DNA of 64,000 bases from Candidatus Ruthturnera sp. Tsphm01 (GTDB lineage Bacteria > Pseudomonadota > Gammaproteobacteria > PS1 > Pseudothioglobaceae): positions 377,639-441,638 of the forward strand of contig CP125320.1 of assembly GCA_030142985.1 (NCBI GenBank), read 5' to 3'. Of this stretch, positions 8,952-18,798 are shown in pieces; position 1 is the stretch's first letter, and every line of letters begins with the position of its first letter. The translations under genes were made by a program, and so were the position numbers. Under the pieces are notes generated by a model. The model was not told the DNA's origin, searched no databases, and was given only the letters and a program-made list of their open reading frames with translations.

Positions 8952-9788
8952 ATGTTGATTAAGTTTACAAAAATGCACGGACTTGGTAACGACTTTATGG
9001 TGGTTGACAACCTTGCTGGTGATATTACTTTTAATACTGGACAAATAGCAAATTTAGCCAATCGACATTTTGGCATTGGCTTTGACCAGTTATTGGTGGT
9101 TGAAAAGAGCAATACAAAAGATATTGATTTTCGTTTTGTGATTTATAATGCAGACGGGTCTGAGGGGGCGCAGTGTGGCAATGGGGCGCGTTGTTTCGCA
9201 CGTTTTGTTAGTGAAAATGGTTTAAGTAACAACAATCCAATTGTTGTCGAAACTCGCTTTGGCATTATTAGTTTGCATTTGAATGTTGATAACACAGTGC
9301 GTGTTGACATGGGAAAACCAAATTTGAAATATGAGATGGATGACATAATGCCAGCACAAGAAAAATCAAGAAAAAGGTACAAAACTTTGAAAGAGATGCA
9401 CGAAGGTATTGTGCTCTCAGTAGGCAATCCACACTATGTAATGATTAAAAAGGATATTTGGAACATTGATGTTAAGGGTATTGCGAAAGAAATCCAAGAT
9501 AGTGGATTTTTTCCTGATGGGATTAATGTCGGCTTTATGCAAATAGATGACGACAAGAGTAGAATACAACTGCGCGTGTATGAGCGTGGTGTGGGCGAGA
9601 CCCTCTCTTGTGGTTCAGGTGCTTGTGCAGCGGTTATTTATGGCGTTATCAGACCACTAGGTTGGTTAAATTCTAAAGTCAGGGTTGATTTTGAGCGGGG
9701 TGATGTGCAGGTTGAATACAAAAAAGGCGAGCATGTATTTTTATCAGGTCCTGCTGAGTTTGTGTTTAAAGGACAAGTAGAGGTTTAA
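8952..9788 (+). CDS. dapF: Diaminopimelate epimerase
   Basis: Converts LL- to meso-diaminopimelate for lysine and peptidoglycan synthesis, using two cysteines without a cofactor. The 278-residue protein (E. coli 274) shows both catalytic Cys motifs: AQCGNGARC with C75 and [10 protein letters not shown] with C220. KMHGLGNDF at the N terminus and NPHYV in the middle are family blocks. The gene is monocistronic on the plus strand. It is divergent from the envelope cluster and convergent with apaH, sharing the bases TTAA as overlapping stop codons. Confidence 0.97.
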   Translation: MLIKFTKMHGLGNDFMVVDNLAGDITFNTGQIANLANRHFGIGFDQLLVVEKSNTKDIDFRFVIYNADGSEGAQCGNGARCFARFVSENGLSNNNPIVVETRFGIISLHLNVDNTVRVDMGKPNLKYEMDDIMPAQEKSRKRYKTLKEMHEGIVLSVGNPHYVMIKKDIWNIDVKGIAKEIQDSGFFPDGINVGFMQIDDDKSRIQLRVYERGVGETLSCGSGACAAVIYGVIRPLGWLNSKVRVDFERGDVQVEYKKGEHVFLSGPAEFVFKGQVEV

Positions 9789-10582
9789 CAACTGACAGAA
9801 AAGACTTTTCTATCTCTTAGCCTGATGGCACTTAATCGTCCATGCCAAATACAGCCATGATCCATCGGGTAAATATGTGTTTGATTAACACTTGACAAAC
9901 TAGACCAATGACCAAAGAATATATCGGTATCTTTTAACAATCTGTTTTTGTGCATAAACCAAGCTTTAAAACCTTTTGGCGGATGTGTGTAATTCATTTT
10001 ATGACTAAATTCCAATTCACTATTTGCTTTGCAAAATCGTAGCCGCATTAAGGCATTGATAGTGTATCGACATTGTTCTAGTTCGGTCAAATTTTTAGAC
10101 CAAATATTAGGCTTGTTGTCATACATATTATCTAAAAACTGTGAAATATTAGCACCTTGAAGGTGCTTTTGTACTTGCTTAGATTGTTGAACAACCATAT
10201 TAATATCCCAATTTGGTGGCACGCCAGCATGAATCATAAGAGCGCCTTTGTGTTTAATTGCCAAAGGTTGGTTTCTTAAAAAATCTAGCAATAAATCTGC
10301 ATCATTGGCATTAATTATATCCATAAATGTGTCTTTCTTATTAGGCTTTTTACTGCCCATAGAGCAGGCTAACAAATGAAAATCATGGTTGCCTAACACC
10401 ATTGAAGCATTGCCTTCTAAATCTTTAATGAAGCGCAATGTAGTTAGGGATTGCTCACCTCGATTGACCACATCACCTAAAAAGAACAGTCGATCTTTAT
10501 CACTTGAAAATTTAATTTTTTTTAACAAAGCTTGCAGGAAGTTAAAACAACCCTGAACATCACCAATTAAATAATCTGACAT
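9785..10582 (-). CDS. apaH: Bis(5'-nucleosyl)-tetraphosphatase (symmetrical) ApaH
   Basis: Hydrolyses Ap4A to two ADP; in E. coli it also acts as an RNA decapping enzyme. The 265-residue protein (E. coli 280) has the calcineurin-like metallophosphatase motifs GDVQG (7-11), GDVVNRG (36-42) and GNHD (64-67), and later HAGVPP and FGHWSS. The ATG at 10582 overlaps the apaG stop by one base (TGATG) and is preferred over a TTG one codon upstream. It is the last gene of the pdxA-rsmA-apaG-apaH cluster, and its stop overlaps that of dapF on the other strand. Confidence 0.96.
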   Translation of the reverse strand: MSDYLIGDVQGCFNFLQALLKKIKFSSDKDRLFFLGDVVNRGEQSLTTLRFIKDLEGNASMVLGNHDFHLLACSMGSKKPNKKDTFMDIINANDADLLLDFLRNQPLAIKHKGALMIHAGVPPNWDINMVVQQSKQVQKHLQGANISQFLDNMYDNKPNIWSKNLTELEQCRYTINALMRLRFCKANSELEFSHKMNYTHPPKGFKAWFMHKNRLLKDTDIFFGHWSSLSSVNQTHIYPMDHGCIWHGRLSAIRLRDRKVFSVSC

Positions 10583-10953
10583 CAATGTAGTGTATAAGGC
10601 TCACTGAGTATAAACTCAGGAATTTGTACATTAAAACGTTCACCGTGGTCATTAACCATGCCATAAAAGCCCTTCATAGAGCCGGTTAAGGTTCTGATGA
10701 TAGCGCCTGAAACGTACTGAAAAGACCCTTCTGGTGCCAAATAAGGTTGTTGGCCAATTACCCCTTTTCCAATAACATTTTCAGTGTACCCAGTTTCATC
10801 TTGAATGCGCCAATGGCGCGTTAAAAGTTGCACACCAACATCACCTTTGTTGTTGATTGTAATACTATAGGTGTAGGCATATTGACTTGCATAAACATCT
10901 GATTGGCGTTCCAAATAAGCCACTTTAACCTTTATTTCAATGTTGTTTTTCAT
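10582..10953 (-). CDS. apaG: ApaG protein (DUF525, fibronectin-III-like fold)
   Basis: A 123-residue protein (E. coli 125) of unknown biochemical role that is conserved next to apaH and rsmA. Family signatures are YAYTYSITINN at about 25-35, LLTRHWRI, and the Gly-rich segment VIGKGVIGQQPYLAPEGSF followed by YVSG. The C-terminal block has GSMKGFYGM. The ATG at 10953 lies inside the end of rsmA (17-base overlap), which suggests coupled translation. The ligand is not evident from sequence. Confidence 0.95.
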   Translation of the reverse strand: MKNNIEIKVKVAYLERQSDVYASQYAYTYSITINNKGDVGVQLLTRHWRIQDETGYTENVIGKGVIGQQPYLAPEGSFQYVSGAIIRTLTGSMKGFYGMVNDHGERFNVQIPEFILSEPYTLH

Positions 10954-11689
10954 AGTCTTGGGTTAAGGTAATAAAATTATCAATTGTTAGCATTTCAGCG
11001 CGCTGAGATAGGTCAATATTGGTTTGTTCTTGAGTTAGTATTGGTTTTAAGCAATTTCTAAGCGTTTTTCTGCGTTGTGAAAATGCCAATTTTACAACTT
11101 TTTCAAGCACTCTAATGTCTTTGGTTTTTGGTTGTGTTAAAGGTTTTAAATGCACAATAGCAGATTCTACTCTTGGCGCAGGATTGAATGATTCTGATGG
11201 TACGATAAAAATCATTTGAACATCAAAAAATGCTTGCATCATGACACTTAAGCGTCCATATATTTTAGAGCCGTTGTTTGCTGCCATCCTTTCTACAACT
11301 TCTTTTTGTAGCATGAAGGTCATGTCCTTTATTTTGTCTAAATTTTCAAGCAAATGAAAAAGAACAGGGGAGGAGATATTGTAAGGTAAATTACCAACCA
11401 CCCTAATTGGTGTGGGTAGGGTGTTTAAGTCGAATTTAAGCACATCACCTTGATGAATGATTAAATTAGGACGTTCAAGTGATTCCAAAATTGAAATTAG
11501 ATTTCGATCAATTTCAATGACGTTCAACTGGTCAACATAATCTAACAAGGGTAATGTTATAGCGCCTTGTCCAGGGCCAATTTCTAGTAAATTATCATCA
11601 CGCTTTGGAGCAATGGTGGCAATAATGCGATCAATAATTCTATGATCAATAAGAAAGTTTTGTCCAAAACGCTTACGAGCTTTATACAT
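10937..11689 (-). CDS. rsmA: 16S rRNA (adenine1518/1519-N6)-dimethyltransferase RsmA/KsgA
   Basis: Dimethylates two adjacent adenines in helix 45 of 16S rRNA late in 30S assembly. The 250-residue protein (E. coli 273) has RFGQNFL near the N terminus and the SAM-binding motif LEIGPGQGAIT at about 35-45. The catalytic motif NLPYNIS is at 100-106. The C-terminal domain includes FSQRRKTLRNCLK. The ATG at 11689 overlaps the pdxA stop by 8 bases and is preferred over a TTG at 11701, since the protein then starts just before the conserved KRFGQ block. Order pdxA-rsmA-apaG-apaH is the E. coli order without surA. Confidence 0.96.
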   Translation of the reverse strand: MYKARKRFGQNFLIDHRIIDRIIATIAPKRDDNLLEIGPGQGAITLPLLDYVDQLNVIEIDRNLISILESLERPNLIIHQGDVLKFDLNTLPTPIRVVGNLPYNISSPVLFHLLENLDKIKDMTFMLQKEVVERMAANNGSKIYGRLSVMMQAFFDVQMIFIVPSESFNPAPRVESAIVHLKPLTQPKTKDIRVLEKVVKLAFSQRRKTLRNCLKPILTQEQTNIDLSQRAEMLTIDNFITLTQDYEKQH

Positions 11690-12680
11690 AAGACGACACA
11701 ACTTGTGGAGGTTGACATTTTTTACGATTGGCCACTAGAATTTGTGCATAATTCAGCGCAGCATTCAAACTACCAAGGCTAATATTCCCTGTACCAGCAA
11801 GGTTAAGCGCACTACCATGATCTACTGAGGTTCGGATAAATGGCAAGCCTAGTGTAATGTTAACCGCTTTTTTAAATCCTAGTGTTTTTAACACCACCAA
11901 ACCTTGGTCGTGATACATACTCAATACACAATCAACACCAGTCAGTGCATCAGGTGTAAAGGCTGTATCAGCAGGCACACTACCAACAAGATTGTACCCT
12001 TGGTTGTTTAGTTTTTTAATTAAAGGGTTGATAATTTCAATTTCTTCCATGCCTAAATAGCCATCTTCGCCTGCATGTGGATTTAAGCCGCACACAGCAA
12101 TTTTTGGTATGACAATACCATTACTTAATAAGAATTGATGAATAATACCAATGGTCTTTTGTAAAGATTGTGTGGTAATACTTTGAGGTACTTCTGAAAG
12201 CGGTATGTGTGTGGTTGCTAGTGCAACTCTTAAGTTATTTGTTGCCAGCATCATGACTGTTTTATCAGCATTAGACAAGTTTGCTAAATATTCAGTGTGA
12301 CCCGTAAAACTAATCCCTGCTTGGTTAATAACACCTTTATGTACTGGACCAGTAACCAAAGCATCGCATTGTGAGTTAAGGCAATATTCAGTTGCATAAT
12401 CAAGTGTATTTAACACGTATTGTGCATTGTCCTTATTTAAAATTCCACATTCTACAGGGGTGTTAACTTTAATTGGGTAAACAGACAGTTCGCAAGCTGA
12501 ACTAGTTTGCTCAGACTCAACAATTTTTATGTTTAAATTAAGTTGTTTTGCACGATTTAATAAAACATCTGGATCTGCAAACAACAAAAGATTTTTATTT
12601 GATTTTTTTTGAGCGTAAATAACAGCCAAGTCAGGCCCAATGCCCGATGGTTCTCCAACGGTGAAAGCAATATTTGTCAT
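11682..12680 (-). CDS. pdxA: 4-hydroxythreonine-4-phosphate dehydrogenase PdxA
   Basis: Oxidises 4-phosphohydroxy-L-threonine in the DXP-dependent pyridoxal phosphate pathway. The 332-residue protein (E. coli 329) starts GEPSGIGPDL, has VTGPVHKGVINQAG and FTGHTEYL, and places the divalent-metal histidines at H158, H202 and H257 (E. coli H166, H211, H266). The C-terminal block RTSVDHGSALNLAGTG is typical. It is the first gene of its cluster; the 200 bases upstream are shared with the divergent efflux operon. The surA gene that precedes pdxA in E. coli is absent here. Confidence 0.96.
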   Translation of the reverse strand: MTNIAFTVGEPSGIGPDLAVIYAQKKSNKNLLLFADPDVLLNRAKQLNLNIKIVESEQTSSACELSVYPIKVNTPVECGILNKDNAQYVLNTLDYATEYCLNSQCDALVTGPVHKGVINQAGISFTGHTEYLANLSNADKTVMMLATNNLRVALATTHIPLSEVPQSITTQSLQKTIGIIHQFLLSNGIVIPKIAVCGLNPHAGEDGYLGMEEIEIINPLIKKLNNQGYNLVGSVPADTAFTPDALTGVDCVLSMYHDQGLVVLKTLGFKKAVNITLGLPFIRTSVDHGSALNLAGTGNISLGSLNAALNYAQILVANRKKCQPPQVVSSYV

Positions 12681-12880
12681 TAGGTAGATATTGTAAAGTT
12701 TTTATACAAGCGAAATTTGTCTATAAAAAGTAAATAAAGTTATTCAAAGAACAAACACTTGCATCAATAGGGTGGAAGCAGGTTGTTCATATTTAAGGAA
12801 AATAATAGGTACATCGTATTTTAATCATATAAAATTCTTGCTAAAGTTTATTTTTTTCACTTAAAAAAAACAGGACAACC
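12681..12880. other. Divergent intergenic region between pdxA and the efflux operon
   Basis: Two hundred AT-rich bases that must carry promoters for both directions. A TATAAA at 12828-12833 could serve the plus-strand operon, but I see no convincing -35 at the right distance. AGGA at 12872-12875 is a good ribosome binding site five bases before the ATG at 12881. No gene or repeat is visible. Confidence 0.5.
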
Positions 12881-14056
12881 ATGAATTCATTAGTCTTATT
12901 ATTATTCACGTCAATTTCATTGGTGTTTTCGTTGTCTTCCCAGTCGCAAATTACATCATTTGGTGCGCCTTTGAGAGGTGCAAACCAAAGTGTTAATAAT
13001 TTTGAATCTGTTTATAGCGTTCAAGTTGTGAGTGGCATGTCACTTGATAAAAGAGCGCTTTTGGGTGGCTCAGTCATTTCTTCCTCGCAGGTTAATTTAG
13101 TTGCTCAGACTTCTGGAGACGTGTTAAGCATTGGTGGCAAAGAAGGTGATATGTTTAAAAAAGGTTCAATTTTAGTCACATTAGAGCAAGAATCCATTCA
13201 AGCACAAAGAGATTCGGCTTATGCAGAAATCGCCTCAGCCAATGAAGCGCTTAGAAATGCAGGCGTTCAATATTCACAATCAATTATATCGCCAAACTCA
13301 GGCGGTATGTTTGGCAGCGTACCAGGCATGTTTTCAATATTTACTGATCCTATGTTAAAGATATCAGGACAAGGCAATCCAGATTTTGACAAATTTGCTA
13401 ATAGAACCTCTAGATATACAAACTATCAACAGGCCAAAAATAAACTTAAGCAAGCCGAATTACATTTAAAGCAAGTTGAATCGCGCTTAAAAGATGCCAA
13501 TATTAGCGCGCCGTTTGACGGTGTGATTGTGGCCAAAAGCATCAATAAGGGTGATGTTGTCCAGCTTGGTCAAATTTTAATAAAATTTGCCAATATTGAG
13601 AATCTTCAAGTTGAGGTAAATATACCTTCAAGATTAGTCAGAAGTCTTAAACTTAACAAAAAATACCGTATCAAATTGGACATTGCTAATATTGTGGTTG
13701 ATGCCAAACTTTCACAAATCTATCCTATTGCAGATAATATCAAACACAGTGTTAAGGTTAAGTTTGATTTGCCAGCCAATGTGCCCGTATTATCAGGTGC
13801 ATATGCAGAGGTGGAAATTTTTGAAATAGACTCTGGTGTACTAACGCCCATTATTCCTGAAGTGGCTATTATATGGCGCTCTTCACTGCCAAGTGTGTTT
13901 GTTATTAATTCATCAACCAATGAAACAGAGTTAAGGTTTATACGTTTAGGTGAACAAGTTGGTAAGGATAAGAAAAGCGTTCTATCAGGCTTGAAAATTG
14001 GCGAAAGAATTGTCACCAATCCAAACATTTTAATGGTTTCAGGTATGAGTATTTAA
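12881..14056 (+). CDS. RND efflux periplasmic adaptor subunit (HlyD/MFP family)
   Basis: Membrane-fusion protein that links an inner-membrane RND pump to an outer-membrane channel. The 391-residue product has an N-terminal signal segment (about 1-22). The lipoyl-like halves are LVAQTSGDVLSIGGKEGD (about 73-90) and ISAPFDGVIVAKSINKGD (about 208-225), with a helical hairpin between them, then beta-barrel and membrane-proximal domains. The hairpin is interrupted by a Gly/Pro/Phe/Ser-rich stretch (about 134-182) not usual in AcrA-like proteins. No lipobox Cys is seen, so a soluble or signal-anchored adaptor is likely. The pump gene starts 7 bases downstream. Substrate cannot be told from sequence. 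Confidence 0.9.
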   Translation: MNSLVLLLFTSISLVFSLSSQSQITSFGAPLRGANQSVNNFESVYSVQVVSGMSLDKRALLGGSVISSSQVNLVAQTSGDVLSIGGKEGDMFKKGSILVTLEQESIQAQRDSAYAEIASANEALRNAGVQYSQSIISPNSGGMFGSVPGMFSIFTDPMLKISGQGNPDFDKFANRTSRYTNYQQAKNKLKQAELHLKQVESRLKDANISAPFDGVIVAKSINKGDVVQLGQILIKFANIENLQVEVNIPSRLVRSLKLNKKYRIKLDIANIVVDAKLSQIYPIADNIKHSVKVKFDLPANVPVLSGAYAEVEIFEIDSGVLTPIIPEVAIIWRSSLPSVFVINSSTNETELRFIRLGEQVGKDKKSVLSGLKIGERIVTNPNILMVSGMSI

Positions 14057-14063
14057 TTTAATT

Positions 14064-17000
14064 ATGGCGAATAAAAAACACGTTGATCAAGAAAAAATTG
14101 ATGAGGCGTACGAAGAGTTTGAAAAGATTGATGAGGCCTATAAAGATTTTGAGTTAGGCGTTGCTGGAAAACTTACCAAGGCTTTCATTACTTCACCATT
14201 ATCGATTATTATATTCTTCGCTATGCTGGGTGCGGGTATCATGGGCTTGATTTCAACCCCAAGACAAGAAGACCCTCAAATTTCTGTACCACTTATTGAC
14301 TTATTTGTCGAGTATCCAGGCGCCTCTTCTGAAGAAGTGTCAAATATTATTATTAAGCCTTTAGAACGTTTAATGTCAAATATTTTGGGTGTTAAGCATG
14401 TTTATTCTGTTAGTGATAAGAGCCAAGGTATTATTACTGTAGAGTTTGATGTGGGTCAAGAAATGAACGCCTCTATCGTCAAAGTTCGTGCCAAAATGCT
14501 GGCAAATCTTGAATTTATGCCACCAGGTGTTAAGCAGCCACTCATTAAGCCTAAAGAGATTGATGATGTACCAATCATTAATTTAACACTTTGGTCAAAA
14601 TCACTTGACGATGGACAGTTGCGTTCATTAGGTCTAGAGTTATTACATCAACTTGCAAAAGTTAAAGACACTAATAATGGTTTTATTGTTGGCGGGCGTA
14701 AGGAAATTTTTCATATTGATGTTTATCCAGGTCGCTTAGCTGGATATGGTGTTTCTATTCAGCAAATTGCTGGCACTATTGGCAATGCTAACGTGCGAGG
14801 ACACACGGGTAATATTGAACTAAATGGACTAAATATGGAAGTCTATTCAGGTGATTTTTTTAGTAAAGTTGAAGATATTGAAAACTTGGTAATTACAGTC
14901 AATAATGGTAAGCCAGTTTATGTACGTGATGTGGCTAATGTATATTATGCGCCAGAAGACGCCAAGCATATGGTTAGTTATTATACGGGAAAAGCAAATA
15001 AAACAGGTAAAAAAGCGACTGGAGAGCAAGCCATAACTATTGCTATTGCAAAGAAATATGGTGCTAATGGCGTAGAAGTGGCTGAAAACATTCTTGCTAA
15101 AGTTGAAGAGTTAAAAGGTAGATTAATTCCTGATAATGTAAAAGTTAGTATCACTAGAAACTACGGAGAGACTGCTAAAAATAAAGTAAACGCCTTGATT
15201 AAGAAATTATTTATTGCCACAAGCGCGGTGACTGCACTTGTTTGGTTTGCTTTGGGTATTCGTCCAGCTATTGTTGTCACACTGGTTATTCCAGTTGTAT
15301 TATTGATGACTATTTTTTCTGCATGGATATTAGGCATGACCATTGATAGAGTGAGTTTATTTGCCCTTATTTTCTCAATTGGTATTTTGGTGGATGACGC
15401 AATTGTTGTTACCGAGAATATTTATAGGCGATGGTTGATTGATAATAAAATCACCATTAGCACTGCAATTGATGCAGTGCGTGAAGTGGGCAACCCAACA
15501 ATTTTAGCAACCTTTACTGTGGTGGCAGCTTTGGTGCCCATGGCAGCAGTGAGTGGCATGATGGGTCCATATATGTCGCCAATTCCCATATTAGGATCGG
15601 TTGCAATGATGTTTTCATTGTTTGCAGCATTTGTTTTTACGCCTTATTTTATTATGGTATTTGTACCACCTTTAAATGTGTTGCATAAAATGCATAAAAA
15701 AGAAGAAAAAGAAGCAAAGATTATGTTTGATTTTTTTCATTCAGCCATTTCTAAATTATTCAATACAAAAATATATGGCTGGAGTTTTTTAATTGGATTA
15801 GTTGTTGCCTTTTTTATATCAATGTCAATATTCTATACCACTTCGGTTCCTGTGAAAATACTACCATTGGATAATAAGTCTGAATTTGGTATAGTATTGG
15901 ATATGCCTGATGGTACAGCGTTAGCCAATACAGCCTCAACCTTGCATAAAATGGCACAAGTGTTGCGTAATATGCCAGAAGTGGTTGCCATTCAGTCTTA
16001 TTCAGGTACTGCTAAGCCTTTTGATTTTAACGGACTAGTAAGGCATTATTATCTAAGACAGACCGCTTCTGAAGGTGAATTACAAATTCAGTTGGTTGAA
16101 AAGTCAGAGCGTGACCGATCTAGTCATGAGATTGCTTTAGAAGCAAGAGCGCTGGTTAAGCAAATTGTGGAAAATGCAGGTGCTAATTATGCTGTTGTTG
16201 AAATGCCACCAGGACCTCCAGTGTTGCGTCCTGTAGTTGCTGAAGTGTATGGTCCAGATAAAGAAACACGTCGTAAACTTGCAAACGACTTGACAGAATT
16301 ATTTAAAGAATCAGGCACAATGACAGATGTTGACAACTTAATGCGTGACAAATATCCTGTGATTGATTTTCAAGTGGATACAGTAAAAGCCTCTCAATTT
16401 GGTGTTAGTGTTATGACTATTAAAGAAACACTTTCAATGGCTATGAGTGGTTTCAATGTAGGTACAATTCGATTAAAAAATGCACTTGAGCCTTCATATA
16501 TTCGTCTACAGGTGCCATTATCTCAACGCTCTCAATTATCTTATTTAACTCAACTACCCGTGCCTTCTCAACATGGTGGTATGATTCCAATTTCAGAGCT
16601 AGGCTCGTTTAGCTATAAGAAGCAAGATGACTTAATTTTCCATAAAGATTTGGCAGATATTGAATATGTATTAGGCGAGCCCAAGGGTCGTTTAAGTGCG
16701 CCCATTTATGCAATGATGGGCGTAGACGATTTACTACTTAAATACCAAACAATTGATGGTAAGCAATTACAAGGTGAATATACAGGACCACCAAAAAATC
16801 AAGCCGTTCCAAGTTTTGAATGGACAGGCGAATGGACGGTTACTTATGAGACTTTTCGTGATATGGGTAGTGCGTTTGTTGTAGCACTGGTGGTGATTTA
16901 TATGTTGGTTGTGTGGCAGTTTGGTAACTTTATTATTCCAGCTGTTATTATGGCGCCAATCCCATTAACACTATTGGGTATTGTTCCGGGTCATTGGTTG

Positions 17001-17564
17001 TTAGGTGCAGAATTTACAGCCACTTCAATGATTGGTTGGATTGCATTGGCAGGTATTATTGTGCGGAACTCAATTTTATTGGTTGATTTTACTGTTCAAG
17101 AATATGCCAAAGGCATGCCATTTTTTGATGCAGTGGTTAATTCATGCTCTTCACGCACACGACCTATTTTGATTACTGCATTTGCATTGGTTGGGGGTTC
17201 TAGTGTTATCATATCAGACCCTATATTCCAAGGCATGGCAATTTCGTTATTATTCGGTGTGCTAATTTCTACTGTACTCACGCTAATTGTAATTCCATTG
17301 GGTACTTTGTCTGCTGGAGAAGCTGCTTGTAGAAATATTGCAGTTAACATGGGGCTTCTTCCTGATGATGTAGATGCAGATTTAAAATATAATATTGAAA
17401 AACCAGTCAAAACTAAAAAACCAAAACCTGAAAAGCCAAGCAAAGACCCTAAAGAGTGGATAAAAAAGGTATTAGGTAGAAAAGACCAAACCAAAGAAGA
17501 AGTTAGTGGTGAAAAAATAGACACCAACGGACTATTGAAGAAAGAAGATAAGAGCGATTTATGA
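14064..17564 (+). CDS. RND efflux transporter permease (AcrB/HAE1-like)
   Basis: Proton-driven inner-membrane pump. The 1,166-residue protein has the RND plan: first helix about 43-63, a periplasmic porter loop, helices 2-6 (about 380-535), a second helix at about 572-592, a second loop, and helices from about 935 to 1080. The proton-relay pair of helix 4 is present in GILVDDAIVV (D444, D445). The residue aligned with AcrB K940 is Arg (R1001 in IVRNSILLVDF). Two additions are unusual: a charged N-terminal tail with a perfect-register ten-residue duplication (EKIDEAYEEF, EKIDEAYKDF; 10-29) and a Lys/Glu/Pro-rich cytoplasmic tail of about 55 residues. It overlaps the next gene by 4 bases. Confidence 0.93.
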   Translation: MANKKHVDQEKIDEAYEEFEKIDEAYKDFELGVAGKLTKAFITSPLSIIIFFAMLGAGIMGLISTPRQEDPQISVPLIDLFVEYPGASSEEVSNIIIKPLERLMSNILGVKHVYSVSDKSQGIITVEFDVGQEMNASIVKVRAKMLANLEFMPPGVKQPLIKPKEIDDVPIINLTLWSKSLDDGQLRSLGLELLHQLAKVKDTNNGFIVGGRKEIFHIDVYPGRLAGYGVSIQQIAGTIGNANVRGHTGNIELNGLNMEVYSGDFFSKVEDIENLVITVNNGKPVYVRDVANVYYAPEDAKHMVSYYTGKANKTGKKATGEQAITIAIAKKYGANGVEVAENILAKVEELKGRLIPDNVKVSITRNYGETAKNKVNALIKKLFIATSAVTALVWFALGIRPAIVVTLVIPVVLLMTIFSAWILGMTIDRVSLFALIFSIGILVDDAIVVTENIYRRWLIDNKITISTAIDAVREVGNPTILATFTVVAALVPMAAVSGMMGPYMSPIPILGSVAMMFSLFAAFVFTPYFIMVFVPPLNVLHKMHKKEEKEAKIMFDFFHSAISKLFNTKIYGWSFLIGLVVAFFISMSIFYTTSVPVKILPLDNKSEFGIVLDMPDGTALANTASTLHKMAQVLRNMPEVVAIQSYSGTAKPFDFNGLVRHYYLRQTASEGELQIQLVEKSERDRSSHEIALEARALVKQIVENAGANYAVVEMPPGPPVLRPVVAEVYGPDKETRRKLANDLTELFKESGTMTDVDNLMRDKYPVIDFQVDTVKASQFGVSVMTIKETLSMAMSGFNVGTIRLKNALEPSYIRLQVPLSQRSQLSYLTQLPVPSQHGGMIPISELGSFSYKKQDDLIFHKDLADIEYVLGEPKGRLSAPIYAMMGVDDLLLKYQTIDGKQLQGEYTGPPKNQAVPSFEWTGEWTVTYETFRDMGSAFVVALVVIYMLVVWQFGNFIIPAVIMAPIPLTLLGIVPGHWLLGAEFTATSMIGWIALAGIIVRNSILLVDFTVQEYAKGMPFFDAVVNSCSSRTRPILITAFALVGGSSVIISDPIFQGMAISLLFGVLISTVLTLIVIPLGTLSAGEAACRNIAVNMGLLPDDVDADLKYNIEKPVKTKKPKPEKPSKDPKEWIKKVLGRKDQTKEEVSGEKIDTNGLLKKEDKSDL

Positions 17565-17854
17565 CTCAAAACATTAAAACAATAATAGCAACATTGCTAT
17601 TATTGTTTTTGTTTAAGTCTGCTAGTGCTCTTTGGCCTTCGGAACTTGTTAAACATTCTAATGCTCAATTTATAGATGGCGATAATGCATTCACACCTTT
17701 TGTTGCACAAAAGAGAAGGATTGCTAACAAAAAGAGAACAACGCCAAGGAAAGACACTATAAACCGTATTGTTTATTTGCCTGTTTATATTCCTACCCAG
17801 ATTGTGTCTTACTATCCAGTGTATATCCCTATTTTTATTCCTACTAACTTTTAA
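17561..17854 (+). CDS. Small exported protein of unknown function
   Basis: I do not recognise this 97-residue protein. It has a clear signal peptide: hydrophobic core about 8-18, with ASA before a likely cleavage at residue 23/24. A basic middle (KKRTTPRKD) follows, then a Tyr/Pro/Ile-rich C terminus with repeated motifs YLPVYIPTQ and [11 protein letters not shown]. Start overlaps the pump stop as ATGA, so it belongs to the efflux operon and is probably co-translated. It may be a periplasmic accessory of the pump; that is inference from position only. Its stop overlaps the lipA stop on the opposite strand. Confidence 0.8.
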   Translation: MTQNIKTIIATLLLLFLFKSASALWPSELVKHSNAQFIDGDNAFTPFVAQKRRIANKKRTTPRKDTINRIVYLPVYIPTQIVSYYPVYIPIFIPTNF

Positions 17855-18798
17855 CTCATTAATTCGCCTTTGACTTGTAAATCAGCATGATAAGAAGAAC
17901 GCACCATAGGCTTGCTGGCAACTTGAGCAAAACCTAGTTTAAGTGCAATTTTTTTGTATTTATCAAATTGATTCGGATGAATATACGCTTCAACAGCCAA
18001 ATGATGTCTGCTTGGCTGTAAATACTGACCTAGGGTAAGCATATCTACATTGTGTTTGCGCAAGTCTTTTAATACATCGATAACTTGTTTTTCATTTTCA
18101 CCTACCCCTAGCATTAGTCCTGATTTGGTAATGACAAATGGATGTTGCTGTTTAAATTCTTTAAGAAGTCTTAATGAATACTCATAATTTGCACCAGGGC
18201 GAACTTTTGGGTACAAGCTTGGTACTGTTTCCAGATTATGGTTAAAGACATCGGGTGGGCAAGATTTAAAGACTTCAAGTGCTTTATCAATCCTACCTCT
18301 AAAATCTGGTGTTAGAATTTCAATTTTCACTTTGGGTGTGCTTAGTCTAATATTGTCAATACAGGTTTTAAAATGTTGGGCGCCGCCATCACGTAAATCA
18401 TCCCTGTCTACTGAGGTAATCACCACATACTTAAGTTGCATCTTTTTAATGGTATCAGCCAAATGTTTGGGCTCATCAACATCAAGCGCTTTAGGTTTTC
18501 CATGAGCAACGTCACAAAATGGGCAACGACGCGTACAAATTTGCCCCATAATCATAAAAGTGGCAGTGCCCTGGTTGAAGCATTCGTTTAAATTTGGGCA
18601 TTGCGCCTCTTCACAGACTGTAAATAGTTTTTGTGATCGGAGCGTGTTTTTTAATTGATTAACTTTTGAACCAGTAGTGTGTTTAATGCGAATCCAATTT
18701 GGTTTTTTAATGGGTGATTTGTTAGCATCGGGCTTAATTTTTAAGCGCGCCACTTTGGATTTGCCTTTCAGGTTTTTAATGTCTATTTCTTGTAACAT
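17851..18798 (-). CDS. lipA: Lipoyl synthase
   Basis: Radical-SAM enzyme that inserts two sulfurs into protein-bound octanoyl groups to form lipoate. The 315-residue protein (E. coli 321) has the auxiliary cluster motif [12 protein letters not shown] (C62, C67, C73) and the radical-SAM motif CTRRCPFC (C88, C92, C95). RSSYHAD near the C terminus contains the Ser that ligates the auxiliary cluster in this family. The ATG at 18798 overlaps lipB by 23 bases and is preferred over a possible start 33 bases upstream, which would add residues not seen in the family. It ends in overlapping stops with the plus-strand small gene. Confidence 0.97.
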   Translation of the reverse strand: MLQEIDIKNLKGKSKVARLKIKPDANKSPIKKPNWIRIKHTTGSKVNQLKNTLRSQKLFTVCEEAQCPNLNECFNQGTATFMIMGQICTRRCPFCDVAHGKPKALDVDEPKHLADTIKKMQLKYVVITSVDRDDLRDGGAQHFKTCIDNIRLSTPKVKIEILTPDFRGRIDKALEVFKSCPPDVFNHNLETVPSLYPKVRPGANYEYSLRLLKEFKQQHPFVITKSGLMLGVGENEKQVIDVLKDLRKHNVDMLTLGQYLQPSRHHLAVEAYIHPNQFDKYKKIALKLGFAQVASKPMVRSSYHADLQVKGELMS

